Shown piece by piece: positions 1-6,275 of a stretch of 6,294 bases of DNA (the stretch's first letter is position 1; each line of letters starts with the position of its first letter). This DNA is from Shewanella sp. Lineage in GTDB: Bacteria; Pseudomonadota; Gammaproteobacteria; Enterobacterales; Shewanellaceae. Where the stretch lies: the NCBI GenBank assembly GCA_004195335.1, contig SDWK01000579.1, forward strand, positions 1-6,294, in the 5' to 3' direction. The notes beneath the pieces are model-generated. The model was not told the DNA's origin. It searched no databases and saw nothing but the letters and a program-made list of their open reading frames with translations. A program made the position numbers and the translations under genes.

Positions 1-1605
1 CGTTATTTAAAATGGCAGTATGAAGTAGGCACAACAGGCAAAGGCCGTGCTGAGATGGGTATTATCAACTCCACGGGTTGTACTTCTGTATGGGGGGCTA
101 CATTCCCTTATAATCCTTACCCTTTCCCCTGGACAAGCCATTTATTCCAGGATTCACCATCGGTTGCCATGGGTATATTTGAAGGCCATATGCGCAAGAT
201 GAGTGAGGGTTTTAAAGCCATTCGTGTTGCAGAATTGGAACTCGCAGGAAAGTATAATAATGATAGCCATGATGACTTCTTTAAGCGCTTCAATTGGAAG
301 CAGTTTAATGATGAAGAATACCTTCTATGCCCGCCAGTAGTTGCAGTCGGTGGTGATGGTGCTATGTACGACATAGGTTTCCAGAATTTATCCCGTCAAA
401 TGATGTCCGGGGTGCCGGTGAAAGTACTGGTGCTTGATACTCAGGTTTATTCCAATACCGGAGGTCAGGCTTGTACCTCGACTTTTGTCGGACAAGTTGC
501 GGATATGTCCCCTTATGGTAAAGCTGCTAAAGGAAAAACGGAGACTCGTAAAGAAATGAGTCTGATTGCCGCTGCTCACCGTACAACCTACGTTCTGCAA
601 AGTTCTGCAGCGACGGAAACACACATGATTGAAGGTTTTATTGAAGGCCTTAATAGTCGAAGACCTGCAATATTTAATATCTATACCACTTGTCAGCCAG
701 AGCATGGTGTTGCCGATGATGCATCTACAACTCAAGCCAAACTTGCAATGGAATCTCGTGCTTATCCTTTGTTCAAATTTGATCCCGATGCTGGGTCGAC
801 TTTTGAAGAGTGTAGTAGCATCAAAGGCAACCCCGCTATCAATGACGATTGGCCAATGTACATACTTGACTATGTCGATGAGGAGGGCAACAAAGGTCAA
901 TTGGACGTGCCGCTTACCTTTGCTGATTTTGCCGTGACTGAAGGTCGATTCCGAAAGCAATTTCGTCAAGCTCCTCCTGAAACATGGAATGACGACATGG
1001 TTCAATTGCATCTATTTCTGGATATGGATGAGAATGAACGGGATGGTAAATTTCCTTACATCTGGGGTGTAGATGCCAAGAACCACTTAACCCGTATCCT
1101 TGTTGCCCAGCCAATTGTTCTCTCCTGTGAAGAGCGACGTCAGTTCTGGTATCAATTACGTTCATTTGCCGGTGAAGATGTGCGGACTAAAGTCGATGCT
1201 AAAGCTGTCGCCGATCAGGCTAGAGCCGAAATGGCACAATCCCTGGCGGCAAATTTATTAGCGATGTCAGGTGGTGATTTTTCAATGCCGGATTCATCAT
1301 TAATAGCCAGCAGGGCTGCGGTAGAAAACCCTACATCGACTGTTACCCCTGATGATTACGAGCCGGTATGGATTGAAACACCAGAGTGTATAGCTTGTGA
1401 TGAATGTATCAATCTTGCACCAGGAATATTCCAGTATAACGATGATAAACAGGGAGTTGTGATTAATCGTCAGGGCGGAACATTCGAGGATATCGTCAAA
1501 TCTGCAGAGAAGTGTACAGCAGAGGTTATTCATCCCGGTACGCCATGGAATAGCGGAGAGAAAAACCTTGAAAAGTTGATCAAACGAGCTGAAAGGTTTC
1601 AGTAA
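1..1605 (+). CDS. 2-oxoacid (pyruvate-type):ferredoxin oxidoreductase with C-terminal ferredoxin domain, 5' partial
   Basis: This is the C-terminal 534 residues of a PFOR/NifJ-like enzyme, which converts a 2-oxoacid plus CoA to acyl-CoA, CO2 and reduced ferredoxin in the cytoplasm. The frame is open from base 1, so the Met codon at 55 is internal. The opening RYLK aligns with the PYVK that follows the CxxC of the proximal cluster in canonical PFOR, so roughly 800 residues are missing. Visible hallmarks are NSTGC (Cys27) and TCQPEHG (Cys231), which match two of the four proximal [4Fe-4S] ligands (Cys840 and Cys1071 of Desulfovibrio africanus PFOR). The thiamine diphosphate/Mg site is also present: GGDGAMYDIG from about residue 117 and VYSNTGGQ from about 149. 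The usual CINHG motif is replaced by CQPEHG, so the substrate may not be pyruvate. Residues about 335-450 are not recognised. Residues about 455-515 form an extra single-cluster ferredoxin domain, with Cys463, 466 and 469 (CIACDEC) and a distal Cys505. It ends 14 bases before rnfC. Confidence 0.88.
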   Translation, partial: RYLKWQYEVGTTGKGRAEMGIINSTGCTSVWGATFPYNPYPFPWTSHLFQDSPSVAMGIFEGHMRKMSEGFKAIRVAELELAGKYNNDSHDDFFKRFNWKQFNDEEYLLCPPVVAVGGDGAMYDIGFQNLSRQMMSGVPVKVLVLDTQVYSNTGGQACTSTFVGQVADMSPYGKAAKGKTETRKEMSLIAAAHRTTYVLQSSAATETHMIEGFIEGLNSRRPAIFNIYTTCQPEHGVADDASTTQAKLAMESRAYPLFKFDPDAGSTFEECSSIKGNPAINDDWPMYILDYVDEEGNKGQLDVPLTFADFAVTEGRFRKQFRQAPPETWNDDMVQLHLFLDMDENERDGKFPYIWGVDAKNHLTRILVAQPIVLSCEERRQFWYQLRSFAGEDVRTKVDAKAVADQARAEMAQSLAANLLAMSGGDFSMPDSSLIASRAAVENPTSTVTPDDYEPVWIETPECIACDECINLAPGIFQYNDDKQGVVINRQGGTFEDIVKSAEKCTAEVIHPGTPWNSGEKNLEKLIKRAERFQ

Positions 1606-1619
1606 AGCTGGGGGTTGTA

Positions 1620-2975
1620 ATGACTTTATTGGATTTTTTTTCAACCAGGAAGACTTTTGGTCACGGGATACACCCTATTGATCATAAGGAAGCAACAGCG
1701 GAGCTTGCGATCCGCCGAATACCTTTTGCCAAACAGATGATTGTGCCTTTGGCACAGCATTTGGGTGCACCGGCTAAAGCTATTGTCAAAGTGGGTCAAG
1801 AGGTGGTTCGCGGCGAGCCTATCGCCGAGGCCGGTGGATTTGTCTCGGTACCCATGCATTCGCCCGTAACGGGTGTAGTAAAGTCTATCGACAGGTTGGT
1901 CGCGACCGCATCAGGGCCAAAAACACCAGCCATTATTATTGATACTTATTCCGCTTCGGATCAAAAAGTATTGTTTGAGTGTGCTGTCGATATTCGGCAG
2001 TACACTCCCGAAAAATTAGTTCAGGCAGTACAGGCCTCAGGAATGGTTGGGCTTGGTGGGGCGGCATTTCCAAGCCATGTAAAGTTATTACCTCCTAAGG
2101 GTATGTCCATCGATACAGTATTAATCAATGGCTGTGAATGTGAGCCGTATTTAACCTGTGATGATCGGATCATGCAGGAACATACTGATAAGTTAATTCT
2201 TGGAATACAGGTGGTGATGGAGGCTGTTGCTGCTAAACGAGCAATCATTGGCGTAGAAGATAATAAACTCGATGCGTTCGAGATAATCCAAAGCAAACTC
2301 CCTAAAGACGGGAACATTAGTTGTGAGTTGGTAGAAACAAAATACCCCCAGGGTGCTGAGAAGATGCTGATCAAGAGTCTGCTAAATAAAGAAGTCCCCT
2401 CGGGTGGGCTCCCCGCTGAAATAGGTGTAGCGGTCTACAATGTTGGAACCATGGCGCAATTAGGCGATTTATTACCTCAAAGTCGGGGTTTAATAGAACG
2501 TGTAGTTACAGTTTCTGGACATGGGGTAAACAAACCAGGGAATTATCTTGTACCCATTGGCACGCCGTTGCGATTTGTGCTGGAACAAGTGGGTTTGAGC
2601 GATGATTTTTCAAAGATCATTATGGGTGGGCCGATGATGGGCATGACTACCGCTTCACTTGATATAGCCATCACTAAGGGGGTATCTGGTGTTCTAGTGT
2701 TAGAGTCCCTGAGAACCAAAATTGAAAAGCCCCAAGTATTCCCATGTATTAAGTGTGGAGCCTGTCTCGCCGCCTGTCCTATTTATTTGAATCCTTCGAT
2801 GTTAGGGCAACTAGCAATGGTTAGTGGCTATGAGGCGATGGAAGATGATTATCACCTCAACGATTGTTTCGAATGTGGATGTTGCAGTTACGTTTGCCCA
2901 GCCAATATTCCATTAACGCAATATTTCAGGATTGCTAAAGCGATAAACCGTAAAAATAAAGTGAAAGAATTATGA
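1620..2975 (+). CDS. rnfC: RnfC, NADH-binding Fe-S flavoprotein subunit of the Rnf complex
   Basis: RnfC is the peripheral cytoplasmic subunit that exchanges electrons with NAD(H) in the ferredoxin:NAD+ oxidoreductase Rnf. The 451 residues contain the family parts in order. The N-terminal region has GHGIHPIDHK (residues 14-23) and a lipoyl-like barrel (about 40-110). The nucleotide/FMN-binding part has GLGGAAFP (144-151), NGCECEPYLTCDDR (170-183) and YPQGAEK (242-248). An SLBB-like stretch lies around 290-325. Two [4Fe-4S] motifs follow: Cys376, 379, 382, 386 and Cys416, 419, 422, 426, the second with an extra adjacent Cys421. It ends soon after the second cluster, so it lacks the long Ala/Lys-rich tail of E. 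coli RsxC (about 740 residues) and resembles the short form of many anaerobes. The ATG is preceded by GGGGG at 1610-1614, and the first residues already match the family, which supports this start. It overlaps rnfD by 4 bases (ATGA). Confidence 0.96.
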   Translation: MTLLDFFSTRKTFGHGIHPIDHKEATAELAIRRIPFAKQMIVPLAQHLGAPAKAIVKVGQEVVRGEPIAEAGGFVSVPMHSPVTGVVKSIDRLVATASGPKTPAIIIDTYSASDQKVLFECAVDIRQYTPEKLVQAVQASGMVGLGGAAFPSHVKLLPPKGMSIDTVLINGCECEPYLTCDDRIMQEHTDKLILGIQVVMEAVAAKRAIIGVEDNKLDAFEIIQSKLPKDGNISCELVETKYPQGAEKMLIKSLLNKEVPSGGLPAEIGVAVYNVGTMAQLGDLLPQSRGLIERVVTVSGHGVNKPGNYLVPIGTPLRFVLEQVGLSDDFSKIIMGGPMMGMTTASLDIAITKGVSGVLVLESLRTKIEKPQVFPCIKCGACLAACPIYLNPSMLGQLAMVSGYEAMEDDYHLNDCFECGCCSYVCPANIPLTQYFRIAKAINRKNKVKEL

Positions 2976-4027
2976 GTCTATTAGCTAAGCCAGTGGAGTT
3001 ACATACTTCTCCGCACCTAAAAAAAATGATCTCCGTAGATCAGATCATGCGTAATGTAGTGTATGCGCTGCTACCTGTCTGTGCATGGTCTGTTTATCAA
3101 TTTGGTATCAGTGCTCTGACATTAATGTTGGTGACTACCGTGACCTGTTTATTAACTGAAGCGCTATTTTGTCGTCTCTCAGATAAGCCAAATACGGTTA
3201 CTGATTTCAGTGTTGTTATCACCGGACTGCTTATCGCTCTGACATTACCACCGGGGTTTCCCCTCTGGATGGCCGCAGTGGCAGGCTTTATCGCCATTGC
3301 TCTGGGAAAATCGTTATTTGGTGGTTTGGGTTATAACGTGATGAATCCGGCGCTTGTCGGTCGAGCCTTTGTGCAGGCAGCATTCCCCGTAGCCATCACA
3401 ACCTGGACACCAGCCCTTGCTCCGGGGCGTTTTCTGGAATTTATTCCATCCAGCTTAGCAATGCCATTTATGAGCCCCGTTGATACTGCTGATTGGGTAA
3501 AGGAGCTGGCTATTGATGGTTTTACCGGCGCTACGCCGTTGGCGCTACAAAAATTTGAACACATTAGTACCAACAGTATGGATTTGCTACTGGGCTATGT
3601 TGCAGGTTCAGCCGGTGAAACATCGGTTGTAATAATACTTTTATCTGGTCTCTATTTAGCTATTCGTAAGATGATGGACTGGCGTATTTCCGCCGGTGTT
3701 CTTATTGCCGCTGCGTTAACAACATTACCCTTTTATCTTATGGATCCCGAAAATTATCCAAGCCCGCAGTTTATGTTGCTTTCCGGTGGATTAATGCTCG
3801 GAGCGGTATTTATGGCTACGGATATGGTGGGTTCGCCGATGACCGTTAAAGGCGCTTGGCTTTATGGGGCTATTATTGGTTTTTTAACCATTATTATTCG
3901 TTTATTTGGTGGTCTGACGGAAGGTGTTATGTATGCAATTTTAGTGGCCAACGCCATGTCACCAATGATTTCAGCAGTAACGCAGCCCCGGATCTATGGT
4001 CAACGTAAAAAGGTGGGGGGATCATGA
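2972..4027 (+). CDS. rnfD: RnfD, membrane subunit with covalent FMN
   Basis: RnfD (homologue of NqrB) is a polytopic inner-membrane subunit that carries a covalently bound FMN and is thought to take part in ion translocation. The 351 residues show about nine to ten hydrophobic stretches, which is normal for the family. The flavinylation motif is DGFTGATPLA (residues 182-191); by analogy with characterised RnfD/NqrB proteins the FMN attaches to Thr188. Other family signatures are SPHLKK near the N terminus (13-18), YNVMNPALVGRAF (121-133), GSAGETS (212-218) and MATDMVGSPMT (281-291). The start is fixed by the ATGA overlap with the rnfC stop, with only a weak purine-rich ribosome site upstream, so translational coupling is likely. 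It overlaps rnfG by 4 bases in the same way. Nothing is broken or missing. Whether the complex moves Na+ or H+ cannot be read from the sequence here. Confidence 0.96.
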   Translation: MSLLAKPVELHTSPHLKKMISVDQIMRNVVYALLPVCAWSVYQFGISALTLMLVTTVTCLLTEALFCRLSDKPNTVTDFSVVITGLLIALTLPPGFPLWMAAVAGFIAIALGKSLFGGLGYNVMNPALVGRAFVQAAFPVAITTWTPALAPGRFLEFIPSSLAMPFMSPVDTADWVKELAIDGFTGATPLALQKFEHISTNSMDLLLGYVAGSAGETSVVIILLSGLYLAIRKMMDWRISAGVLIAAALTTLPFYLMDPENYPSPQFMLLSGGLMLGAVFMATDMVGSPMTVKGAWLYGAIIGFLTIIIRLFGGLTEGVMYAILVANAMSPMISAVTQPRIYGQRKKVGGS

Positions 4028-4761
4028 GTCATTCCGATATGCCTCCGGAACAGCAAGCAACACGACAATCAGAAGCTCCGAGTTTTGCGATGATTCGAGC
4101 TTTGACCGGGATCGCGATGTTATCAGGATTTTTGGTGGTACTGGTTTACCAAATAACCAAACCAATCATTGCTGAAAATAAGCGGATTGCTATTGAAAAG
4201 GCTATATCCGTTGTTCTGTCAGATGTCAGCTCTAAGAGAGATTATTTTTTGGGAGAAGAGGGTCTTGTTTTACTCGATGTCGATCAAAAAGAATCATCGT
4301 TTGAGGGCGAAAAAATCTATGCGGCTTACGACGATAAAGATGAACTTCGAGGAATAGCACTGGAAGCTGCAGCAACAGGCTATCAAGATGTGATCCGTAT
4401 CCTCTATGGATATGACCCCTCCTGCCAATGCGTAACGGGCATTAAAATTCTTAAGATGGCTGAGACTCCTGGATTGGGCGATAAGATAGCTTTTGATGCT
4501 GATTTTCTGAAAAACTTTAACGCACTTGATGCCAGGTTAAATGACAATCTGGATGCACTTAAAAATGAGATCGCAACGGTAAAACACGGTTCCAAAACTG
4601 AATCGTGGCAAATTGATGCAATCTCGGGAGCAACCATTTCATCAAAAGCGATTGGTAAAATGATTAATCAGAGCGGTCAAAGGGTTATCCCATTGATAAA
4701 CAAGTATCTGAATGAGTTGCAAAATCCTGAAGAAAAGTCTGAAACAAAGAATAATGAGTGA
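4024..4761 (+). CDS. rnfG: RnfG, periplasm-facing subunit with covalent FMN
   Basis: RnfG (homologue of NqrC) is anchored by one N-terminal membrane helix and presents an FMN-binding domain on the outer face of the cytoplasmic membrane. The 245 residues start with about 25 polar residues, followed by a helix at about 27-46. The FMN-binding domain follows, with the family motif ETPGLGDKI (147-155) and the flavinylation motif SGAT (201-204), in which Thr204 is the expected FMN attachment site. An ApbE-type flavin transferase is needed to load this FMN, and none is encoded in the window. An unusual Cys-x-Cys (134 and 136) sits just before ETPGLGD. The C terminus after about residue 230 is charged and probably disordered. 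The ATG overlaps the rnfD stop (ATGA) and follows a G-rich ribosome site (AGGTGGGGGG). The end overlaps rnfE by 4 bases if rnfE uses its GTG start. Confidence 0.95.
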   Translation: MSHSDMPPEQQATRQSEAPSFAMIRALTGIAMLSGFLVVLVYQITKPIIAENKRIAIEKAISVVLSDVSSKRDYFLGEEGLVLLDVDQKESSFEGEKIYAAYDDKDELRGIALEAAATGYQDVIRILYGYDPSCQCVTGIKILKMAETPGLGDKIAFDADFLKNFNALDARLNDNLDALKNEIATVKHGSKTESWQIDAISGATISSKAIGKMINQSGQRVIPLINKYLNELQNPEEKSETKNNE

Positions 4762-5432
4762 GTGAAAATATGGCTCCACTACCCAATCAAGAAGAAACCA
4801 TCACCCTGGATACGTTCACTCGAGGGCTTTGGAAAGAGAATCCCGTATTTGTAATGCTACTGGGTCTTTGTCCGGTATTGGCAGTGACTAATACCACGAT
4901 GAATGCTATTGCGATGGGGCTTGCTACATTATTTGTCCTTGTTGCTTCAAGTACTCTGGTTTCCTTGTTACGCAAGCTGATCCCGAAACAAGTTCGCATT
5001 GCCTCTTATATTATTATTATCGCCACGTTCGTTACCATGGTGGATTATTTGATCCAGTCCATCAGTCTGGATTTATATAATGCTCTGGGAGCTTTCATAC
5101 AATTGATCGTTGTTAACTGTGTGATTTTGGGCAGAGCAGAAGCCTATGCCTCGAAGCAGAAAGTAAGTACAGCAATCATTAATGCTCTGGGAATGGGCGT
5201 AGGTTTTACCATCGCTTTACTCTGTCTAGGAGTAACACGTGAATTATTGGGTGCAGGAACTATTCTCGGTTTTCAAGTGTTTAGCGTCGATTTTGAACCT
5301 TGGATTGTGATGCTTCTGCCTCCAGGCGGATTCTTTGTCCTAGGTGCTTGGTTGTTATTATTTGAGTATATAAAACAACGCAAAGAAAAAAATCATTTGA
5401 ATGTAGAAGGAGTGGCTCGCGATGGATCCTAA
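4758..5432 (+). CDS. rnfE: RnfE, membrane subunit (RnfA/RnfE pair)
   Basis: RnfE (homologue of NqrD) is an inner-membrane protein that pairs with its paralogue RnfA in inverted topology. In Nqr and Rnf structures the pair shares a cysteine-ligated Fe-S centre in the middle of the membrane. The 224 residues show six hydrophobic stretches (about 29-44, 47-71, 80-97, 105-126, 139-160, 180-203). The signature segments are NPVFVMLLGLCPVLAVT (28-44, with Cys38), VNCVILGRAEAYAS (119-132, with Cys121) and GMGVGFTIAL (145-154). The start is a GTG whose GTGA overlaps the rnfG stop. An ATG four codons downstream (4770) is the alternative and would give 220 residues; both keep every conserved element. 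The tail, about residues 205-224, is charged and contains the ribosome site and start of rnfA, so the two genes overlap by 11 bases. Confidence 0.95.
   Translation: MSENMAPLPNQEETITLDTFTRGLWKENPVFVMLLGLCPVLAVTNTTMNAIAMGLATLFVLVASSTLVSLLRKLIPKQVRIASYIIIIATFVTMVDYLIQSISLDLYNALGAFIQLIVVNCVILGRAEAYASKQKVSTAIINALGMGVGFTIALLCLGVTRELLGAGTILGFQVFSVDFEPWIVMLLPPGGFFVLGAWLLLFEYIKQRKEKNHLNVEGVARDGS
5405..5412 (+). promoter_or_regulatory. Ribosome-binding site of rnfA, inside the rnfE coding region
   Basis: The purine run AGAAGGAG, a strong Shine-Dalgarno match, lies 9 bases before the ATG at 5422. It is embedded in the last codons of rnfE. It fixes the rnfA start and suggests rnfA is initiated on its own as well as by coupling. 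Confidence 0.75.
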
Positions 5433-6012
5433 TTCTTTAACCTTTATTTTTATCAATGCAGCTCTGAGTAACAATTTTGTGCTAGCCCTATTCTTGGGTT
5501 TGTGCCCTTTCCTCGGTGTTTCAGCAAAAAAAGAAACCGCCTGGAATATGGGACTAGCGACAATGTTTGTTATGTTGGTTAGTTCAATTTCTGCGTTTGG
5601 AATCAATTGGTTACTCAATGAGTTTGATATACAGTTTTTGCGTTTAATTTGTTATATAGCGGTGATTGCCTCGGCGGTTCAGTTGGTAGAAATGGTGGTA
5701 AAAAAATTCAGCCCAACAATTTTTAGAGCCCTGGGTATATTCTTGCCATTGATTACGACTAATTGTGCAATTCTCGGCTTGGCATTATTCCAGACCTTCA
5801 GAGAATATAACTTTCTTCAGAGCCTTACATTCAGCCTCGGTGCAGGTGTTGGTTTCACTATCGCCCTGATGCTAATGGCTGGTCTGCGTGAGAAACTGGA
5901 ATTGGCTAAAGTACCGACCGTTAGCCAGGGTGCAACCATGAGCCTGATGTTAGCGGGTTTATTATCTCTTGCCTTTATGGGTTTTGCCGGACTGGGAAGT
6001 GGTCATGTTTGA
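5422..6012 (+). CDS. rnfA: RnfA, membrane subunit (RnfA/RnfE pair)
   Basis: RnfA (homologue of NqrE) is the second half of the inverted-repeat membrane pair with RnfE. It has 196 residues against about 193 in typical family members, and six hydrophobic stretches (about 6-31, 44-66, 70-93, 100-122, 133-154, 170-190). Signature segments are NNFVLALFLGLCPFLGVS (17-34, with Cys28) and TTNCAILGLALF (112-123, with Cys115), plus GAGVGFTIAL (140-149). Cys28 and Cys115 correspond to RnfE Cys38 and Cys121; together these four are the expected ligands of the intramembrane Fe-S centre. The shared GxGVGFTIAL and LGLCP segments show the internal paralogy with RnfE directly. The ATG is supported by a strong ribosome site at 5405-5412. 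The 3' end overlaps the following small gene by 8 bases. Confidence 0.96.
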   Translation: MDPNSLTFIFINAALSNNFVLALFLGLCPFLGVSAKKETAWNMGLATMFVMLVSSISAFGINWLLNEFDIQFLRLICYIAVIASAVQLVEMVVKKFSPTIFRALGIFLPLITTNCAILGLALFQTFREYNFLQSLTFSLGAGVGFTIALMLMAGLREKLELAKVPTVSQGATMSLMLAGLLSLAFMGFAGLGSGHV

Positions 6013-6187
6013 TTTTCTGATAGCTTGTGTCACGATTATGTTGGTCTTATCTGGCTGGGTAGCAGTACAGTATCTTGCACGGCAATTTGCTGAACGCCAT
6101 CCGGAATTTGGTCCTTATGTGGAAAAACGGGGCTGTGGTGGAAACTGTTCTTGCGGTGATGAAGATAAATGCAAGAATAAGCAGTAA
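6005..6187 (+). CDS. NqrM-like small cysteine-rich membrane protein, putative Rnf maturation factor
   Basis: This 60-residue protein has one N-terminal membrane helix (about residues 3-24), a short charged linker, and a Cys-rich tail with Cys44, 48, 50 and 56 (C-x3-C-x-C-x5-C, in a GCGGNCSCG context). There is one further Cys8 inside the helix. This layout matches the NqrM (DUF539) family, small membrane proteins needed to mature Na+-NQR, probably by supplying iron to the cysteine site between NqrD and NqrE. RnfE and RnfA are the homologues of those two subunits, so a similar role for Rnf is a reasonable inference but is not shown. The ATG at 6005 overlaps the rnfA stop by 8 bases and follows a GGGAAGTGG ribosome site. 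An in-frame ATG at 5969 would lie deeper inside rnfA and add 12 residues of poor character, so it was not chosen. An alternative identity is another small Cys-tailed membrane protein, such as the FeoB-associated type. The gene is certainly real; the family is likely. Confidence 0.78.
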   Translation: MFDFLIACVTIMLVLSGWVAVQYLARQFAERHPEFGPYVEKRGCGGNCSCGDEDKCKNKQ

Positions 6188-6275
6188 GGATACTATTCAG
6201 TGAAGACGGGTTAAATCATCAAGCTAAAGAACAAAGTTTTTGTAAGCACCTTAGGGATTCCGTTCACTTACCTTT
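6188..6275 (+). other. Downstream non-coding stretch, no recognisable feature
   Basis: These 88 bases follow the last stop codon. They contain no credible start codon with an open frame to the end, no strong hairpin followed by a T-run, and no recognisable RNA. This is the longest non-coding stretch in the window. An rnfB or apbE gene could lie further right, beyond the end of the contig. Confidence 0.6.

Noticed and set aside
388..1011. 207-codon open frame on the minus strand inside the oxidoreductase gene
   Set aside because: It lies wholly opposite a gene with clear conserved motifs, its translation has no recognisable domain, and no other minus-strand gene exists nearby. It is a shadow frame.
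2021..2374. 117-codon minus-strand open frame opposite rnfC
   Set aside because: The rnfC frame carries family motifs throughout this stretch. The opposite-strand translation is serine- and proline-rich with no domain.
5969..6004. Upstream in-frame ATG for the small Cys-rich gene
   Set aside because: It would lengthen the overlap with rnfA to 44 bases and put charged and Trp/Pro residues before the membrane helix. The ATG at 6005 has a better ribosome site and the usual short overlap.
6200..6214. GTG-initiated short open frame after the last gene
   Set aside because: It encodes only four residues before a stop and has no supporting feature.
6231..6243. Small inverted repeat ACAAA-GTT-TTTGT, possible terminator
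   Set aside because: The 5-pair stem is almost all A-T with a 3-base loop and has no following T-run, so it is too weak for an intrinsic terminator.
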